Shown in pieces: positions 7,403 to 16,696 of a stretch of DNA of 64,000 bases. The notes under the pieces were generated by a model. The model saw only the letters and a program-made list of their open reading frames with translations. It did not search any database and had not been told where the DNA came from. A program made the translations under genes and the position numbers. Positions within the stretch are counted from its first letter, which is position 1. The number at the start of each line of letters is the position of its first letter. The stretch spans positions 46,374 through 110,373 of the forward strand of contig NZ_JAQYWB010000007.1 of NCBI RefSeq assembly GCF_030145185.1, given 5' to 3'. Source of the stretch: Desulfoluna sp. GTDB taxonomy: Bacteria > Desulfobacterota > Desulfobacteria > Desulfobacterales > Desulfolunaceae.

Positions 7403-8977
7403 ATGAAAGGGGGAGTGATGGGTCGATGTTTTGAAAAGAGCGCAGTGGATTTGGTGATTGTCGGCGGAGGCGTAACCGGCGCGGGGGTGTTCCGGGAGGC
7501 GGTTCGAAACGGGTTGAGGTGTCTGCTGGTGGACCAGAAGGATTTCGCCTGGGGGACGTCGAGTCGGTCGTCCAAGTTGATACACGGCGGGCTTCGTTAT
7601 CTGAAAGAGGCGCAGTTCAAGCTGACGCTGGAATCGGTGAAGGAGAGGGAACGGCTCCTGACGGAAGCCGAGGGGTTGGTTTCGCCCATCGATTTTATCA
7701 TGCCCCTTTATGATGGAGCCGGTCCTGGCCGTGCTGCGATGGCCGCAGGGTTGACAGTCTATGACATTCTGGCGAAAAAGTTTCGGCATCGTTATCTGCG
7801 GAGTCACCGTGTAAAGGAGTTGATTCCCGGAATCAACACCGAAACGTTGAAGGGCGGCTATCTTTTTATGGACGCTCAGGTTGACGATGCCCGGCTGGTA
7901 CTTCGGCTGATTGGCGAAGGCGTGCGCCAGGGGGGGCGAGCCCTTAATTATACGTACGCCCGGTCGATCCTGCGGGATGCTGAAGGGCGGGTGACAGGTG
8001 TCTCTTTGATGGACCAGGCGACCGGCGCAGAGTTTGAGGTGTCGGCTCCTGCTGTCGTCAATGCCACCGGCGTCTGGGCAGAAGCGCTGCATCCGTCGCC
8101 GGAGGCCCACTTGCATCTTCGGCCCTTGCGGGGAAGCCATCTTGTTTTTTCCCGGGAAAAACTCCCGGTGGACCAGGCGATCAGCTTCTTCCATCCCACC
8201 GACAAGCGCCCTTTGTTTATCATCCCCTGGGAGGGGGTGGTGCTTCTCGGCACCACGGATCTGGACCATGAGGGCGATGTAAACCTCGAACCGGCCATCA
8301 CCGATGCGGAAGTAGAGTATCTGCTGGGGGCCCTTAAGGGTGTGATTCCCCATGCCGGGCTCACTCGGGAAGATGCCCTGACCTCCTTTGCCGGGGTGCG
8401 GCCGGTCCTCAGCGAAGGCGGGAAGTCGGCCTCCCAGGAGTCCCGGGAGCATGCGGTCTGGGTGGATCGGGGGCTGGTGACCGTGACCGGGGGCAAGCTC
8501 ACCACCTTTCGAAAGCTGGCCTGGGATACGTTGAATGCAGCGCAACCTTTTATTCGGGAGGACCCGCTGACCGGAGAAGGGGACGCGGTTTTTTCCGAAC
8601 GGAGAGGGACAACCCCGGAAGGCGTGGGGCACGAACTCTACAAGCGCCTCTGGAGTCGATATGGCAAAGGAACCCTGGCGCTTCTGCAGGGCGCTGGGCC
8701 GCAAGGCCTTGAGTTGATTTCAGGGACGCCTTATGTCTGGGCGGAGTTGGCCTATGCTGCGGAGCATGAGGGGGTGTGCCACCTTGAGGATTTGTTGCTC
8801 AGGCGGGTTCGCATCGGGTTGATTCTGAAAAATGGGGGGCTGGATCAGATGGCCTCCATACGGGCGGTGGTTGAAAACTATCTTAACTGGGATGATGAAC
8901 GATGGGAAAAGGAGGTGGCGGATTACAGGCGGTTGTGGCAAGGTTGCTACAACCCGTGCCCACCAGAAAATAAATAA
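7403..8977 (+). CDS. FAD-dependent glycerol-3-phosphate dehydrogenase (GlpD/GlpA family)
   Basis: 524 aa. N-terminal Rossmann motif VIVGGGVTGAGVFREA, then SSRSSKLIHGGLRYL, the typical GlpD/GlpA active-site segment, and a DAO-type FAD domain (PWEGVVLLGTTDLDHEGD). VDRGLVTVTGGKLTTFRKLA is the second FAD contact. A C-terminal helical DAO_C domain follows. It oxidises sn-glycerol-3-phosphate to DHAP at the membrane. The start could also be the ATG at 7418; the RBS-like AAGGG before 7403 comes from the end of the MITE. DHAP is the substrate backbone of the alkyl-DHAP route, which links this gene to the divergent flavoprotein. Confidence 0.9.
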   Translation: MKGGVMGRCFEKSAVDLVIVGGGVTGAGVFREAVRNGLRCLLVDQKDFAWGTSSRSSKLIHGGLRYLKEAQFKLTLESVKERERLLTEAEGLVSPIDFIMPLYDGAGPGRAAMAAGLTVYDILAKKFRHRYLRSHRVKELIPGINTETLKGGYLFMDAQVDDARLVLRLIGEGVRQGGRALNYTYARSILRDAEGRVTGVSLMDQATGAEFEVSAPAVVNATGVWAEALHPSPEAHLHLRPLRGSHLVFSREKLPVDQAISFFHPTDKRPLFIIPWEGVVLLGTTDLDHEGDVNLEPAITDAEVEYLLGALKGVIPHAGLTREDALTSFAGVRPVLSEGGKSASQESREHAVWVDRGLVTVTGGKLTTFRKLAWDTLNAAQPFIREDPLTGEGDAVFSERRGTTPEGVGHELYKRLWSRYGKGTLALLQGAGPQGLELISGTPYVWAELAYAAEHEGVCHLEDLLLRRVRIGLILKNGGLDQMASIRAVVENYLNWDDERWEKEVADYRRLWQGCYNPCPPENK

Positions 8978-9390
8978 AAAAACGCTGATTGTAACTTGCG
9001 CCCCATTGTCTGTTCAATGAGCCGTTTCGTTCCTGACTTTTAAAACATTCTGGGGCGAAGCGGCTTTACGGTTTGCCCCCCTGTTCTTTCTCTTTATTTT
9101 CATCCTTATCTTGAGTCTGTTGCCCTCTGCTTTCAGGTGTATTTAAAGTCAATGGCTTGCTGCCTTTGGGGTATTCTGTTACATAAGGGAGGTACTTGGC
9201 AGTTGCGATGGGTACACGTCCGGGGGCAAGAAAAAAACGACGGCTCCATAGATAATCAGAGAATTGTATGGCGATGTACCGATGTCGGGTTGCTTGATTT
9301 GTATGACAAAGTGGATGATGGCTTATCTCCTTTGTGGTGACTTCAGCGACGGCATCATTTTTTTTCCCACATCTCAGTGCGGATACCACC
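8978..9390. other. Intergenic region with a terminator hairpin
   Basis: 413 bases with no gene I can defend. It begins with the hairpin at 9020-9065. A minus-strand open frame (9066-9404) has an odd hydrophilic C-terminus but no family match and overlaps the next gene's start. Confidence 0.5.
9020..9065 (+). terminator. Stem-loop after the glycerol-3-phosphate dehydrogenase
   Basis: AGCCGTTTCGTTCC pairs over 14 bp with GGGGCGAAGCGGCT when G-U pairs are allowed in the plus-strand RNA. A T-rich stretch follows some bases later. The wobble pairs make the stem good only for plus-strand RNA. Confidence 0.55.
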
Positions 9391-11709
9391 ATGAAATCCT
9401 TCAAAAGGATCCTCCCTTTATTCCTGCTGCTTGCCGCTGTTTTCTCTTTTTTTCCTGAGAAGATTGATGCTCTGTGGCGCCTGGCCGATCACTGGCTGCG
9501 GGCCATTGCTGAATCACTCACTTTTTTTATCTTGTTTATATATAATGATGCACCCGTCACAGAGGAGGGGATAGCTTTCTTCCTCGTGGCAGGGCTTGTC
9601 GGGGTGGGCTTCCTGAGTGTCTTTTCATCAGACGAAAAGAAAAATGACGAGGGGCGCTCTCAAGATGACGGCACCCTCTCTGAGTCGGAACACGACGATG
9701 AGGTGGAGGTTGAATATCGTTACGTCGAAGCGGATGTGGTGAAACACTTCTTAGAGATCTATCGTGCTCAGCTCGGGGCACGGGTGGATGCTCCCTGTCG
9801 GTTCGAGCCTATGGAGGGGTCCAAGGGTGCCTCCGACGTTATTTATGAGCTGGGCATCATGACTGGGGGGGAGTGGCATACGCGCCGATTGACCATCGGT
9901 CCTCTGGGGGAAGCCGGAACCCAGAGAAGTTACACATGGTTTGTCATTTACGATCGCTATATCGTGGTGAAAATTCCTCCCAGACCTCTGACAGATTTCA
10001 GCGCCTACATCAAGGAGTTGGTCTACGGCAATTCCCTTGCAGCGCGTCTTTCCCCCACCGAGTGCGTGGTACCGAATGTCTCGGTGATCATGGAACTTCT
10101 CACTCCGAATCGGAACACCTCTCTTTCGACCACTGAAATTGAAAAAGGGCATGTGGGCGGGCTCTCGGTGAATGGCAATTATCAGAAACATCTGATGATC
10201 GGCCCCTCCTTTGCCTTTTTCATGGACCTGTCAAAATACTATTTTCTTGGCAAGGTTCTGGATGATATCCACATTTCTCAGAAATCCATTGAAGAGGAAA
10301 TCGTCGGGCATCCCCATATTCTCTGGGATCCCAATGACTTTGAGGGCCGTTACGGTAAAGAGCGGGCCGTGTTCTGCCTTAAGATTACAGGCGTTTTTGA
10401 GCTGTTTGAAGAGGGGGTCAATCGTCTCCTCGTCCAATTTGGTATCGGTACCTCTTTGCCTGTTTTTAGTGTGCGCTCATGGTTTGTTCAGTATCTTGCC
10501 GGACGAAGGACCCCGATCACGGACCAGAATCTGTCGGCGACGTTTATGGAGGAACTCAACACCATGGCCACCCTGACCATGGCAGAACAGGCCGAAACCA
10601 TTTCGTCATATCGCAAGATGATCCACGGTTACCTTTTTGAAAAGAATCTGTTGAAGACCCGGGCCATGATCTGCAGCATTGTGACCAATCTACTGGATCT
10701 TCTGGCAGGGCTTAACAAACGCTATATTTCTATTCGTGATATCAAGCCAGATAACCTCCTCATCGCCGGGAGCCCTGAAAATTATCCCAGTTTTTTGACA
10801 AGTCCCACGGGTTTTAAGGTGGGTATCATCGATGTGGAGACGGCGGCCTATCTCTCCATGGGAGAAAATGGTCGTATCGATCAACCCCTTTTGGGTGGCA
10901 CCCCCAAATACGCCACGCCAAGTAACCTCTTCTCCAATGACGTCATTCGGGAACACTTTGGTGAGGTCGCTCGTATTTTAAGGCTTCAGGATTGGTATGC
11001 CACCACCGCGCTGATTTTCAAGGTTGTGACGGGCAAGGATCTTTTTGAAGATTCTGCGCAGCTGATTCCCGAAGTGCTTCGGATTTTAACCGTGGCTTCG
11101 GATGAGCAGGGACCGGAAGTGCACGAATACGTCAGCCGTATCTATTTTAAGAGAGCCCTGACGGAGTTTGACCAGAAAATTTACGCTCACAAGGCTGTTT
11201 TAGATGGTTTTCAGATTATTGTGCTTCGAAAGAATCAGAAGATTCTGAGAACGGAGGTCGAATTCTGCAAGGTGGGGCTTGAGGCCCGTGTAGAGCAGTT
11301 GGTCGAGGCACAGACTCTCTTTCAGGGGGAAAAGAATACCGACACCTTGAAACGGGCCAGTGCCGATCAGATTGCCCGTTTGATCGCGACGTGGAAAAAG
11401 AGGGTATGCAAAACGGAACAGGAGCGCCTTCGGGTCGTGGAAGCGGTTCGTTTTTTGCGGGTTCTTTACCGGTTCAAGGGCCAGTATGAAGGCATTGCCC
11501 GTTTTATGGATCTGTTTAATGAGGGGGGCATGAAGGTCTCTGCGTCCCGGCTGATCCATGCCATGTTTCACACGGTCTTTTACTCCATGTACACCCGAGT
11601 CTGGGGTGAACTGGAAGGGGCGGAAGGGTTTGAGGCAAAGGAAGAGGCTGCCGAACGGACCCTGGAACGCACCCTGGATCCTGACCCAGGGACCACCGCC
11701 GTTCATTGA
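9391..11709 (+). CDS. Membrane-anchored protein-kinase-like protein
   Basis: 772 aa from the ATG at 9391; a GTG at 9334 would add 19 residues, and neither has a clear RBS. There are three hydrophobic segments near the N-terminus (RILPLFLLLAAVFSFF, LTFFILFIY, FFLVAGLVGVGFLSVF), then an acidic linker. The C-lobe of a Ser/Thr kinase fold is recognisable: SIRDIKPDNLL (catalytic loop, about base 10730), IIDVETAAYL in the DFG position and GGTPKYATPS in the APE region. The catalytic Asp, Lys and Asn are present, but DFG reads DVE and no clear glycine-rich loop is seen, so activity is uncertain. Long helical segments follow. It lies 32 bp upstream of the EEP-family gene and may be co-transcribed. Function unknown. 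Confidence 0.72.
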   Translation: MKSFKRILPLFLLLAAVFSFFPEKIDALWRLADHWLRAIAESLTFFILFIYNDAPVTEEGIAFFLVAGLVGVGFLSVFSSDEKKNDEGRSQDDGTLSESEHDDEVEVEYRYVEADVVKHFLEIYRAQLGARVDAPCRFEPMEGSKGASDVIYELGIMTGGEWHTRRLTIGPLGEAGTQRSYTWFVIYDRYIVVKIPPRPLTDFSAYIKELVYGNSLAARLSPTECVVPNVSVIMELLTPNRNTSLSTTEIEKGHVGGLSVNGNYQKHLMIGPSFAFFMDLSKYYFLGKVLDDIHISQKSIEEEIVGHPHILWDPNDFEGRYGKERAVFCLKITGVFELFEEGVNRLLVQFGIGTSLPVFSVRSWFVQYLAGRRTPITDQNLSATFMEELNTMATLTMAEQAETISSYRKMIHGYLFEKNLLKTRAMICSIVTNLLDLLAGLNKRYISIRDIKPDNLLIAGSPENYPSFLTSPTGFKVGIIDVETAAYLSMGENGRIDQPLLGGTPKYATPSNLFSNDVIREHFGEVARILRLQDWYATTALIFKVVTGKDLFEDSAQLIPEVLRILTVASDEQGPEVHEYVSRIYFKRALTEFDQKIYAHKAVLDGFQIIVLRKNQKILRTEVEFCKVGLEARVEQLVEAQTLFQGEKNTDTLKRASADQIARLIATWKKRVCKTEQERLRVVEAVRFLRVLYRFKGQYEGIARFMDLFNEGGMKVSASRLIHAMFHTVFYSMYTRVWGELEGAEGFEAKEEAAERTLERTLDPDPGTTAVH

Positions 11710-11741
11710 TTTAAACCATCATTTTTCTTCTCAAGGGTACC

Positions 11742-13367
11742 ATGTCTGACAGGCTGGTGATCTTTATCCGGATTTTGGCCGGATTTTTTATTATTTTACT
11801 CGTCTCTCCCGCCTCGGCGCAGCCCCGGTTTCGCCTTGTCTCTTACAATGTTGAAAATCTGTTTGATCTTACCCAAAATGGCAGCGAATACATTGGCTAC
11901 ATTCCCCACACCGTCTATGGCTGGAATGAGGCGGCGGCACGGGTGAAGTATGCCCATATTGCCTCTGTGATTGCAGACGCAGGCGCTCATGTGGTTGTGC
12001 TCTCTGAAGTGGAGACTCTGGAGGCGCTGGAGCGGCTCCAGGCTTCTCTTTTGGCGTTGTGCCATCCCCTGGACCATGGGGTCATCTCCAAACATCCCTC
12101 CATTGTAAGGTGTGCTGTGCTCTCTTCTTTTCCGGTGGTGGAACGCCGGGAGGTGGTGGTTGGAACGGGGATGCGGTCGATATTAAGGGTGACCCTGGAT
12201 ATCACGGGCACTCCGGTCGTGATTTACGCAAATCACTGGAAATCGAAACGCGGGCCAGAGAGTGGGCGCTTGCCGTACGCCCGGGCCCTGGCCGCAGATA
12301 TCGCCACCTTGCCTGCCGGAACCGATTACATCCTTGCCGGTGATTTTAACTCCGATTACAACGAGTGGCAGATGTTTCACAGGGAGCCGAGGCTTAATGA
12401 CACGGAAGGGGAGACCGGTATCAACCACGTCCTCGCCACCTGTTATAACGATGCCATGGTTACCGAAGAAGGGCTCAAAAAGGGCTGGGGGTGCCATTAC
12501 GATCTTTGGATGGAGATCGAGCCGGCGAGGCGATGGAGTTACAATTTTTTTGGCAAAAAAGGAAGCCTCGATCATATCCTGCTTCCAGCCGCCCTCTATG
12601 ACAATCGGGGTCTGAGTTATGTGGACGGTTCCTTTGGCCGGTATGCCCCGGATCGGCTCTTTCAAAACGGGGGCATCTATCGCTGGCAGCGAGAGAAAAA
12701 GGGGCAGGGCAGGCATCTCGGCAAAGGGTATTCGGATCATTTGCCCCTCTACGCAGATTTTATCGTCGGGCCTTTTGTGGCTGCCACCGAGAAGGCTTTT
12801 CGTGGTGACATGCGGGTTGAAAGGATTCCCCAGACCAACAACAGCGTTGAGGATTTGTACAATTTGCCTCCGGGCCTTGCCAACTATCGCCTCAAGGGAC
12901 TTGTTGTGGTATACAGGGCGGCATCCGGTGTGGTGGTCAAGGCCAGGCATGGCAGGGCCATTTATCTCTACAGGGCCGGAGAGACCCTTAAGCCGGGTTG
13001 GGTTGTCGATCTGACGGTGACGCAGCTAAGTGATTATTACGGACTCCGAGAGATCACGGCTGTGGCCGATGTGGAGAAACGCGGGGAGACCGATCTTGCG
13101 CCACACCTTCTACCCGTCGATGGGGACGTTGACCTTTGCGAAAGTCGTCGGATCAATGAGGTTGTGGATAGCGTTTGTGGCCATTATATTAATGGTCGGC
13201 TTCGATATGGTGCCGGGCGTTCCGTTCGTGTTTACACGGTTAAAGGGATCAACCGTCCGAAAAATGATACGCCTGTCTGTCTGAGCCGGGTACGGGTCGG
13301 GTTTCACCGGACACCCGAGCTGGTGGTAGAACGTCAGGAACAGCTTCGTGTGGGTGACAGACCATAG
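11742..13367 (+). CDS. Secreted endonuclease/exonuclease/phosphatase-family protein
   Basis: 541 aa with a signal peptide ending PASAQ (residue about 27). The EEP domain shows SYNVENLFD (metal site), LSEVETLEAL (Glu ligand), YANHWKSKRG (His), GDFNSDYNEW and the final SDHLPLY, so the Mg-dependent hydrolase site is complete. After about residue 350 a separate beta-rich domain (YRLKGLVVVYR ... YYGLREITAV) resembles the OB-type extension seen in extracellular nucleases. It probably cleaves nucleic acid or a phosphodiester outside the cytoplasm. AAGGG lies 5 nt before the ATG. It probably shares a transcript with the upstream kinase-like gene. Confidence 0.85.
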   Translation: MSDRLVIFIRILAGFFIILLVSPASAQPRFRLVSYNVENLFDLTQNGSEYIGYIPHTVYGWNEAAARVKYAHIASVIADAGAHVVVLSEVETLEALERLQASLLALCHPLDHGVISKHPSIVRCAVLSSFPVVERREVVVGTGMRSILRVTLDITGTPVVIYANHWKSKRGPESGRLPYARALAADIATLPAGTDYILAGDFNSDYNEWQMFHREPRLNDTEGETGINHVLATCYNDAMVTEEGLKKGWGCHYDLWMEIEPARRWSYNFFGKKGSLDHILLPAALYDNRGLSYVDGSFGRYAPDRLFQNGGIYRWQREKKGQGRHLGKGYSDHLPLYADFIVGPFVAATEKAFRGDMRVERIPQTNNSVEDLYNLPPGLANYRLKGLVVVYRAASGVVVKARHGRAIYLYRAGETLKPGWVVDLTVTQLSDYYGLREITAVADVEKRGETDLAPHLLPVDGDVDLCESRRINEVVDSVCGHYINGRLRYGAGRSVRVYTVKGINRPKNDTPVCLSRVRVGFHRTPELVVERQEQLRVGDRP

Positions 13368-13525
13368 ACGCCTGGTACCTTGAATGTATGGGCCGGAGCG
13401 TACCGGAAACGGTCTTGGCTTTTGAACTCGCGGGGCCTCGCAGGGAGTACGGGAACACCTGAGGCCGAGTGGGTTTCAGCCTTTAATGATTTTAAATTGT
13501 TTTGTTTGTCTGAATAAGTTGTGGG

Positions 13526-14416
13526 ATGGATTGTATGGTCGTGAGTCAAATGAAAAAGTGGCAACATTGTGAAACGATTTCCGGCATGCCTGTTGAAGCC
13601 GGGGCCTGTCTGGCCGCCTCGACGGGGCTCTCCCGGGGGCGGGTGAAGCTGGCCATGAAGCAGGGGTCGGTCTGGATCCGTCAGGGAAAAAAGAGGCGCC
13701 GGATCCGTCATGCCAAGCGGACGGTTCAGCCCGGCGAAACCCTGGAAATATATTATGACGAAGCCCTGCTGACCTCCGCACCACCTGAAGCCTGGTGTTT
13801 GAAAGACGGGGAAGATTACAGCGTCTGGTTTAAACCTGCCGGACTTCTCACCCAGGGGACCCTTTACGGCGACCATTTTTCTCTGGAACGTAAGGCGGAA
13901 CTTCATTTTGCCGGAACGCGCCATATCCATCCTGTGCATCGCCTCGACCGGGAGACCGCAGGGCTGGTGATTTTAGCACATGGGAAAAAGAGCGCGGCGG
14001 CCCTTTCGGCTCTGTTTCGGGAGAGCCGCATCGAAAAGATTTATCGCGCTGAGCTCCTTGGCGATCTCCCCCCTTCCGGGACCGCGTCATTTATCGATCT
14101 CCCCATCGACGGGAAAGAGGCAAAAACAGAATTCGTCCTTGAATCCGTGGACGCGGAGAATCATATCTCCACGGTCCTTGTCCGCCTTCATACCGGTCGG
14201 ATGCACCAGATCCGCCGTCATTTTGATATGATGGGTCATCCCGTCATGGGCGATCCCCGCTACGGCGAGGGCAACAAAAACCGCTTCGGGCTTCGCCTCG
14301 CCGCGGTCCGGCTCTCCTTTGTCTGTCCTTTTCTTAAACGACAGGTGGTCTTTACCACAGACGAGACACTGCCGGACCCTATCTTCAGGCAGCCCCACGG
14401 CGGCATGTTTGGTTGA
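13526..14416 (+). CDS. RluA-family RNA pseudouridine synthase
   Basis: 296 aa. An S4-like RNA-binding segment (SRGRVKLAMKQGSVWI) lies at residues about 33-50. The synthase domain has HRLDRETAGLVILA, the RluA signature holding the catalytic Asp, and LHTGRMHQIRRH, the second conserved RluA motif. It isomerises specific uridines in rRNA or tRNA; the target cannot be assigned. The start could be ATG 13526 or the next in-frame ATG at 13535. A short MITE is inserted between its stop codon and the terminator at 14654. Confidence 0.9.
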   Translation: MDCMVVSQMKKWQHCETISGMPVEAGACLAASTGLSRGRVKLAMKQGSVWIRQGKKRRRIRHAKRTVQPGETLEIYYDEALLTSAPPEAWCLKDGEDYSVWFKPAGLLTQGTLYGDHFSLERKAELHFAGTRHIHPVHRLDRETAGLVILAHGKKSAAALSALFRESRIEKIYRAELLGDLPPSGTASFIDLPIDGKEAKTEFVLESVDAENHISTVLVRLHTGRMHQIRRHFDMMGHPVMGDPRYGEGNKNRFGLRLAAVRLSFVCPFLKRQVVFTTDETLPDPIFRQPHGGMFG

Positions 14417-14453
14417 CGTGCTGATTTATCAGCCGGTCTGTTTTTCCATCTAA

Positions 14454-14600
14454 CCCGGATATTTCACGAAGGGTGGGAAGGGTGAGTAGAAAAAGGTGAA
14501 TTACATTTTGTATTTTTGAAACGACTGAAAATATTACTGCAAAGAACTGTTATTACAAATTATTCCTTACTCCTGATTGTTTTCTCATGAAATATCCGGG
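14454..14600 (+). mobile_element. MITE copy C, internally deleted
   Basis: 147 bp with intact ends and the 4-bp direct repeat CTAA on both sides. The internal palindrome is missing and only GGGTGGGAAGGGTGAG remains at the joint. It lies between the pseudouridine synthase and its terminator. Confidence 0.85.
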
Positions 14601-14653
14601 CTAAGGAGCTTTCCTCCTTGTCTGCCCTCCATTCAGGCTGAATAGTTAATGCA

Positions 14654-14687
14654 AGGCCACGATTATTAATAATCGTGGCCTTTTTTT
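14654..14687 (+). terminator. Rho-independent terminator
   Basis: Perfect palindrome AGGCCACGATTATT / AATAATCGTGGCCT followed by seven T. Confidence 0.9.
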
Positions 14688-15401
14688 ATGCTTAAAAAAG
14701 TATGTCCTTTTTTAGGGAAAGATATTTCGTCAAGGATCGTTAAATTTTTGTATCTCTTCGCCGTTTTAATGCTTGAGAGGAAAAGGGGTGCGTCGGAGAG
14801 TCTATTTTTTAATAGATCGCGAATTGTTGCGAAAAGAAGCGTAGATGTATTTTGTGGGTGATACCAGTTCGCTTTAGTCGCCGTAAATATTGCATAAATG
14901 GGGCATGCTTTCTGCGGCCATTGTTTAATGAAACACCATTTAATTTTTTAACATTTATTAACTGAATTAATAATAAGTATTGAAAAAATAAAAAAAATAT
15001 CATAAGTCATTGTTTTGAAGAAATATAAATTATTACAATTGATATAAGTAAAAACAATTGTATCATAGGTATGCTATTGATTAACCCTATCTCAAAAGGT
15101 GATCAGACGACCCTGTATTGAAAGATGAAAATAGATACCTCGCCTATCTACCTGTAATAATGTTTTAAAATTCAAAATATCTGGAGGCGTCATCCTCAGT
15201 GTTGGGCGGTCTTCCATGTTATAGTATACTCGTGTTTACCTGTGTCTTGAGCAAAGAGAGTGCTTTTTAAAAAAATCGTCGTAGGGCCGCTGTAGATATT
15301 CGTGAGAAGTAAAGAGTGCTGAGGGATTTCAGTGATCCATCTTTTAGAAACAATCAGGAACGAGTCATGCTTGCCTTCATAAAAACCATTAGGAGCACTA
15401 A

Positions 15402-15646
15402 CCCGGATATTTCACGAGTCGGGTGCGCTTATCTGCAAGGCATCAGAGCTGCAGATGTAGTGATTTACCTCAAAGCTTTGATAACGCAGCAGATGAGTGC
15501 ACCCGGCTCGCCCGAAGGGTGAGAAAAGCGAACAGATAACCGTGAATTATATTTTGTATTTTTGAAAAAACTGAATTTTTCGCAATAACCAATTGCAATA
15601 ACTATTTATTGCTTTGCGTCGATCCTTTTCTCATGAGATATCCGGG
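15402..15646 (+). mobile_element. MITE copy D (first of a tandem pair)
   Basis: Full-length copy, CTAA on both sides. The right CTAA is shared with the next copy. Confidence 0.88.
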
Positions 15647-15650
15647 CTAA

Positions 15651-15895
15651 CCCGGATATTTCACGAGTTGGGTGCGCTCATATGCAAGGCATCAGAGCTG
15701 AAGATGTAGTGGTTTACCTCAAAGCTCTGGTAACGCAGCAGATGAGTGTACCCGGCTCGCCCGAAGGGTGAGAAAATCAAACAGAATACTGTGGATTACA
15801 TTTTGCATTTTTTAAACGACTGAAAATGTTACCGCAAAGAACTGTCATTACAAATTATTCCTTAGTCCTGATTGTTTTCTCATGAAATATCCGGG
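15651..15895 (+). mobile_element. MITE copy E (second of a tandem pair)
   Basis: Full-length copy directly following copy D in the same orientation, flanked by CTAA. The shared CTAA shows that one copy inserted into the target repeat of the other. The 3' halves of D and E differ, so the pair is not a recent tandem duplication. Confidence 0.88.
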
Positions 15896-16160
15896 CTAAA
15901 GAGTATCCGAAATTATAGTATATCAATCGTCGTGTGCTCTTTTTGTGGTAAAAATTGTCCTCTTTAAGCCTCATGATTTCAGTCGGATGGGTGACCATGC
16001 GCCTGTATTTTACAGCTTGATAATATATTGTTTCTATGCTGCGGGATCGATCGATGTGATGCCTTTGTTTTTGCTTGTCGTCTTTTGTTCAAGAAACAAT
16101 GGGACTGTTGATTCTCGTGAGCTCGTAATTCGCGGGCCATTATCGGGTAAGGAGTTAAAT

Positions 16161-16694
16161 GTGAAAAAAGTCGTCCTTGGAGTCATGGTGTTTCTTATTG
16201 TTACGATCAGTGCGTGTGGTCTGTCGCCCGTTTCTCCACCGGACTGGAAACTTCAAAAAGAGGGAATTATCCTTCATTTTGACGCAGATAATCAGCTGAA
16301 CCAGAGCCATGGGAAAGCATACACCTTATATCTTGTGCTCTATCAGCTTAGTGATCCCAATTCATTTAATCAGCTTTGTGAAGATCAAGACGGACTCTCG
16401 ACGTTACTGGAAGGCAAAGTGTATGACGAGAGTGTCGCGTCGGTTAAGAGTGTGTATATCTATCCGGGGAGTGATGTGACGCACAAGCTGGAGCGGGCGG
16501 AAGGGGCGAGATACCTTGGTATCGTCGCAGGTTATGGTGTACTGGCGAAAGAGAGAATTGTGCGGTTGGTGGAGGTCCCGGTATACATTGAACGAACCCG
16601 TACTTTCAGTATGAATAAAAAACTGGTCCCCGGACAGTTGCGTTGCGATTTTGTCCTGGGCCCGGATCAGATTGAAGACGTAAAGGATATCTAG
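16161..16694 (+). CDS. tssJ: T6SS outer-membrane lipoprotein TssJ
   Basis: 177 aa from a GTG with AAGGAG 6 nt upstream. The signal sequence KKVVLGVMVFLIVTISAC ends in a lipobox Cys. The mature protein has the TssJ two-layer beta fold pattern: ILHFDADNQLN, then YLVLYQLSDPNSFNQLCED, the conserved loop region of the family. It anchors the TssM-TssL membrane complex at the outer membrane. The frame is open further upstream to 15945, but that extension precedes the RBS and the signal peptide and is rejected. First gene of the T6SS operon; 2 bases separate it from tssK. Confidence 0.88.
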   Translation: MKKVVLGVMVFLIVTISACGLSPVSPPDWKLQKEGIILHFDADNQLNQSHGKAYTLYLVLYQLSDPNSFNQLCEDQDGLSTLLEGKVYDESVASVKSVYIYPGSDVTHKLERAEGARYLGIVAGYGVLAKERIVRLVEVPVYIERTRTFSMNKKLVPGQLRCDFVLGPDQIEDVKDI

Positions 16695-16696
16695 GT

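Larger units (their letters stand above)
14605..16160. other. Long AT-rich intergenic region upstream of the T6SS operon
   Basis: No defensible gene. It contains a terminator (14654-14687), an AT-rich stretch with the inverted repeat TACAATTG-N13-CAATTGTA (15034-15062, possible operator), and two head-to-tail MITE copies (15402-15895). The T6SS promoter is probably in the first 700 bases or just after the MITEs; I see no clear sigma-54 site. Confidence 0.55.

Noticed and set aside
7379..8704. Long minus-strand open frame of 441 codons
   Set aside because: It is antisense to the glycerol-3-phosphate dehydrogenase, which has complete family motifs.
9066..9404. Minus-strand frame of 112 codons between the dehydrogenase and the kinase-like gene
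   Set aside because: No RBS or family match, and it overlaps the likely start region of the next gene. The hydrophilic tail looks coding-like, so some doubt remains.
15316..15522. Small proteins ending in MSAPGSPEG (also near 48733-49017)
   Set aside because: They are translations of the MITE, which is non-coding. The same peptide appears wherever the MITE lies in that frame.
15945..16160. N-terminal extension of TssJ by 72 codons
   Set aside because: The lipoprotein signal and a strong RBS mark the start at 16161.
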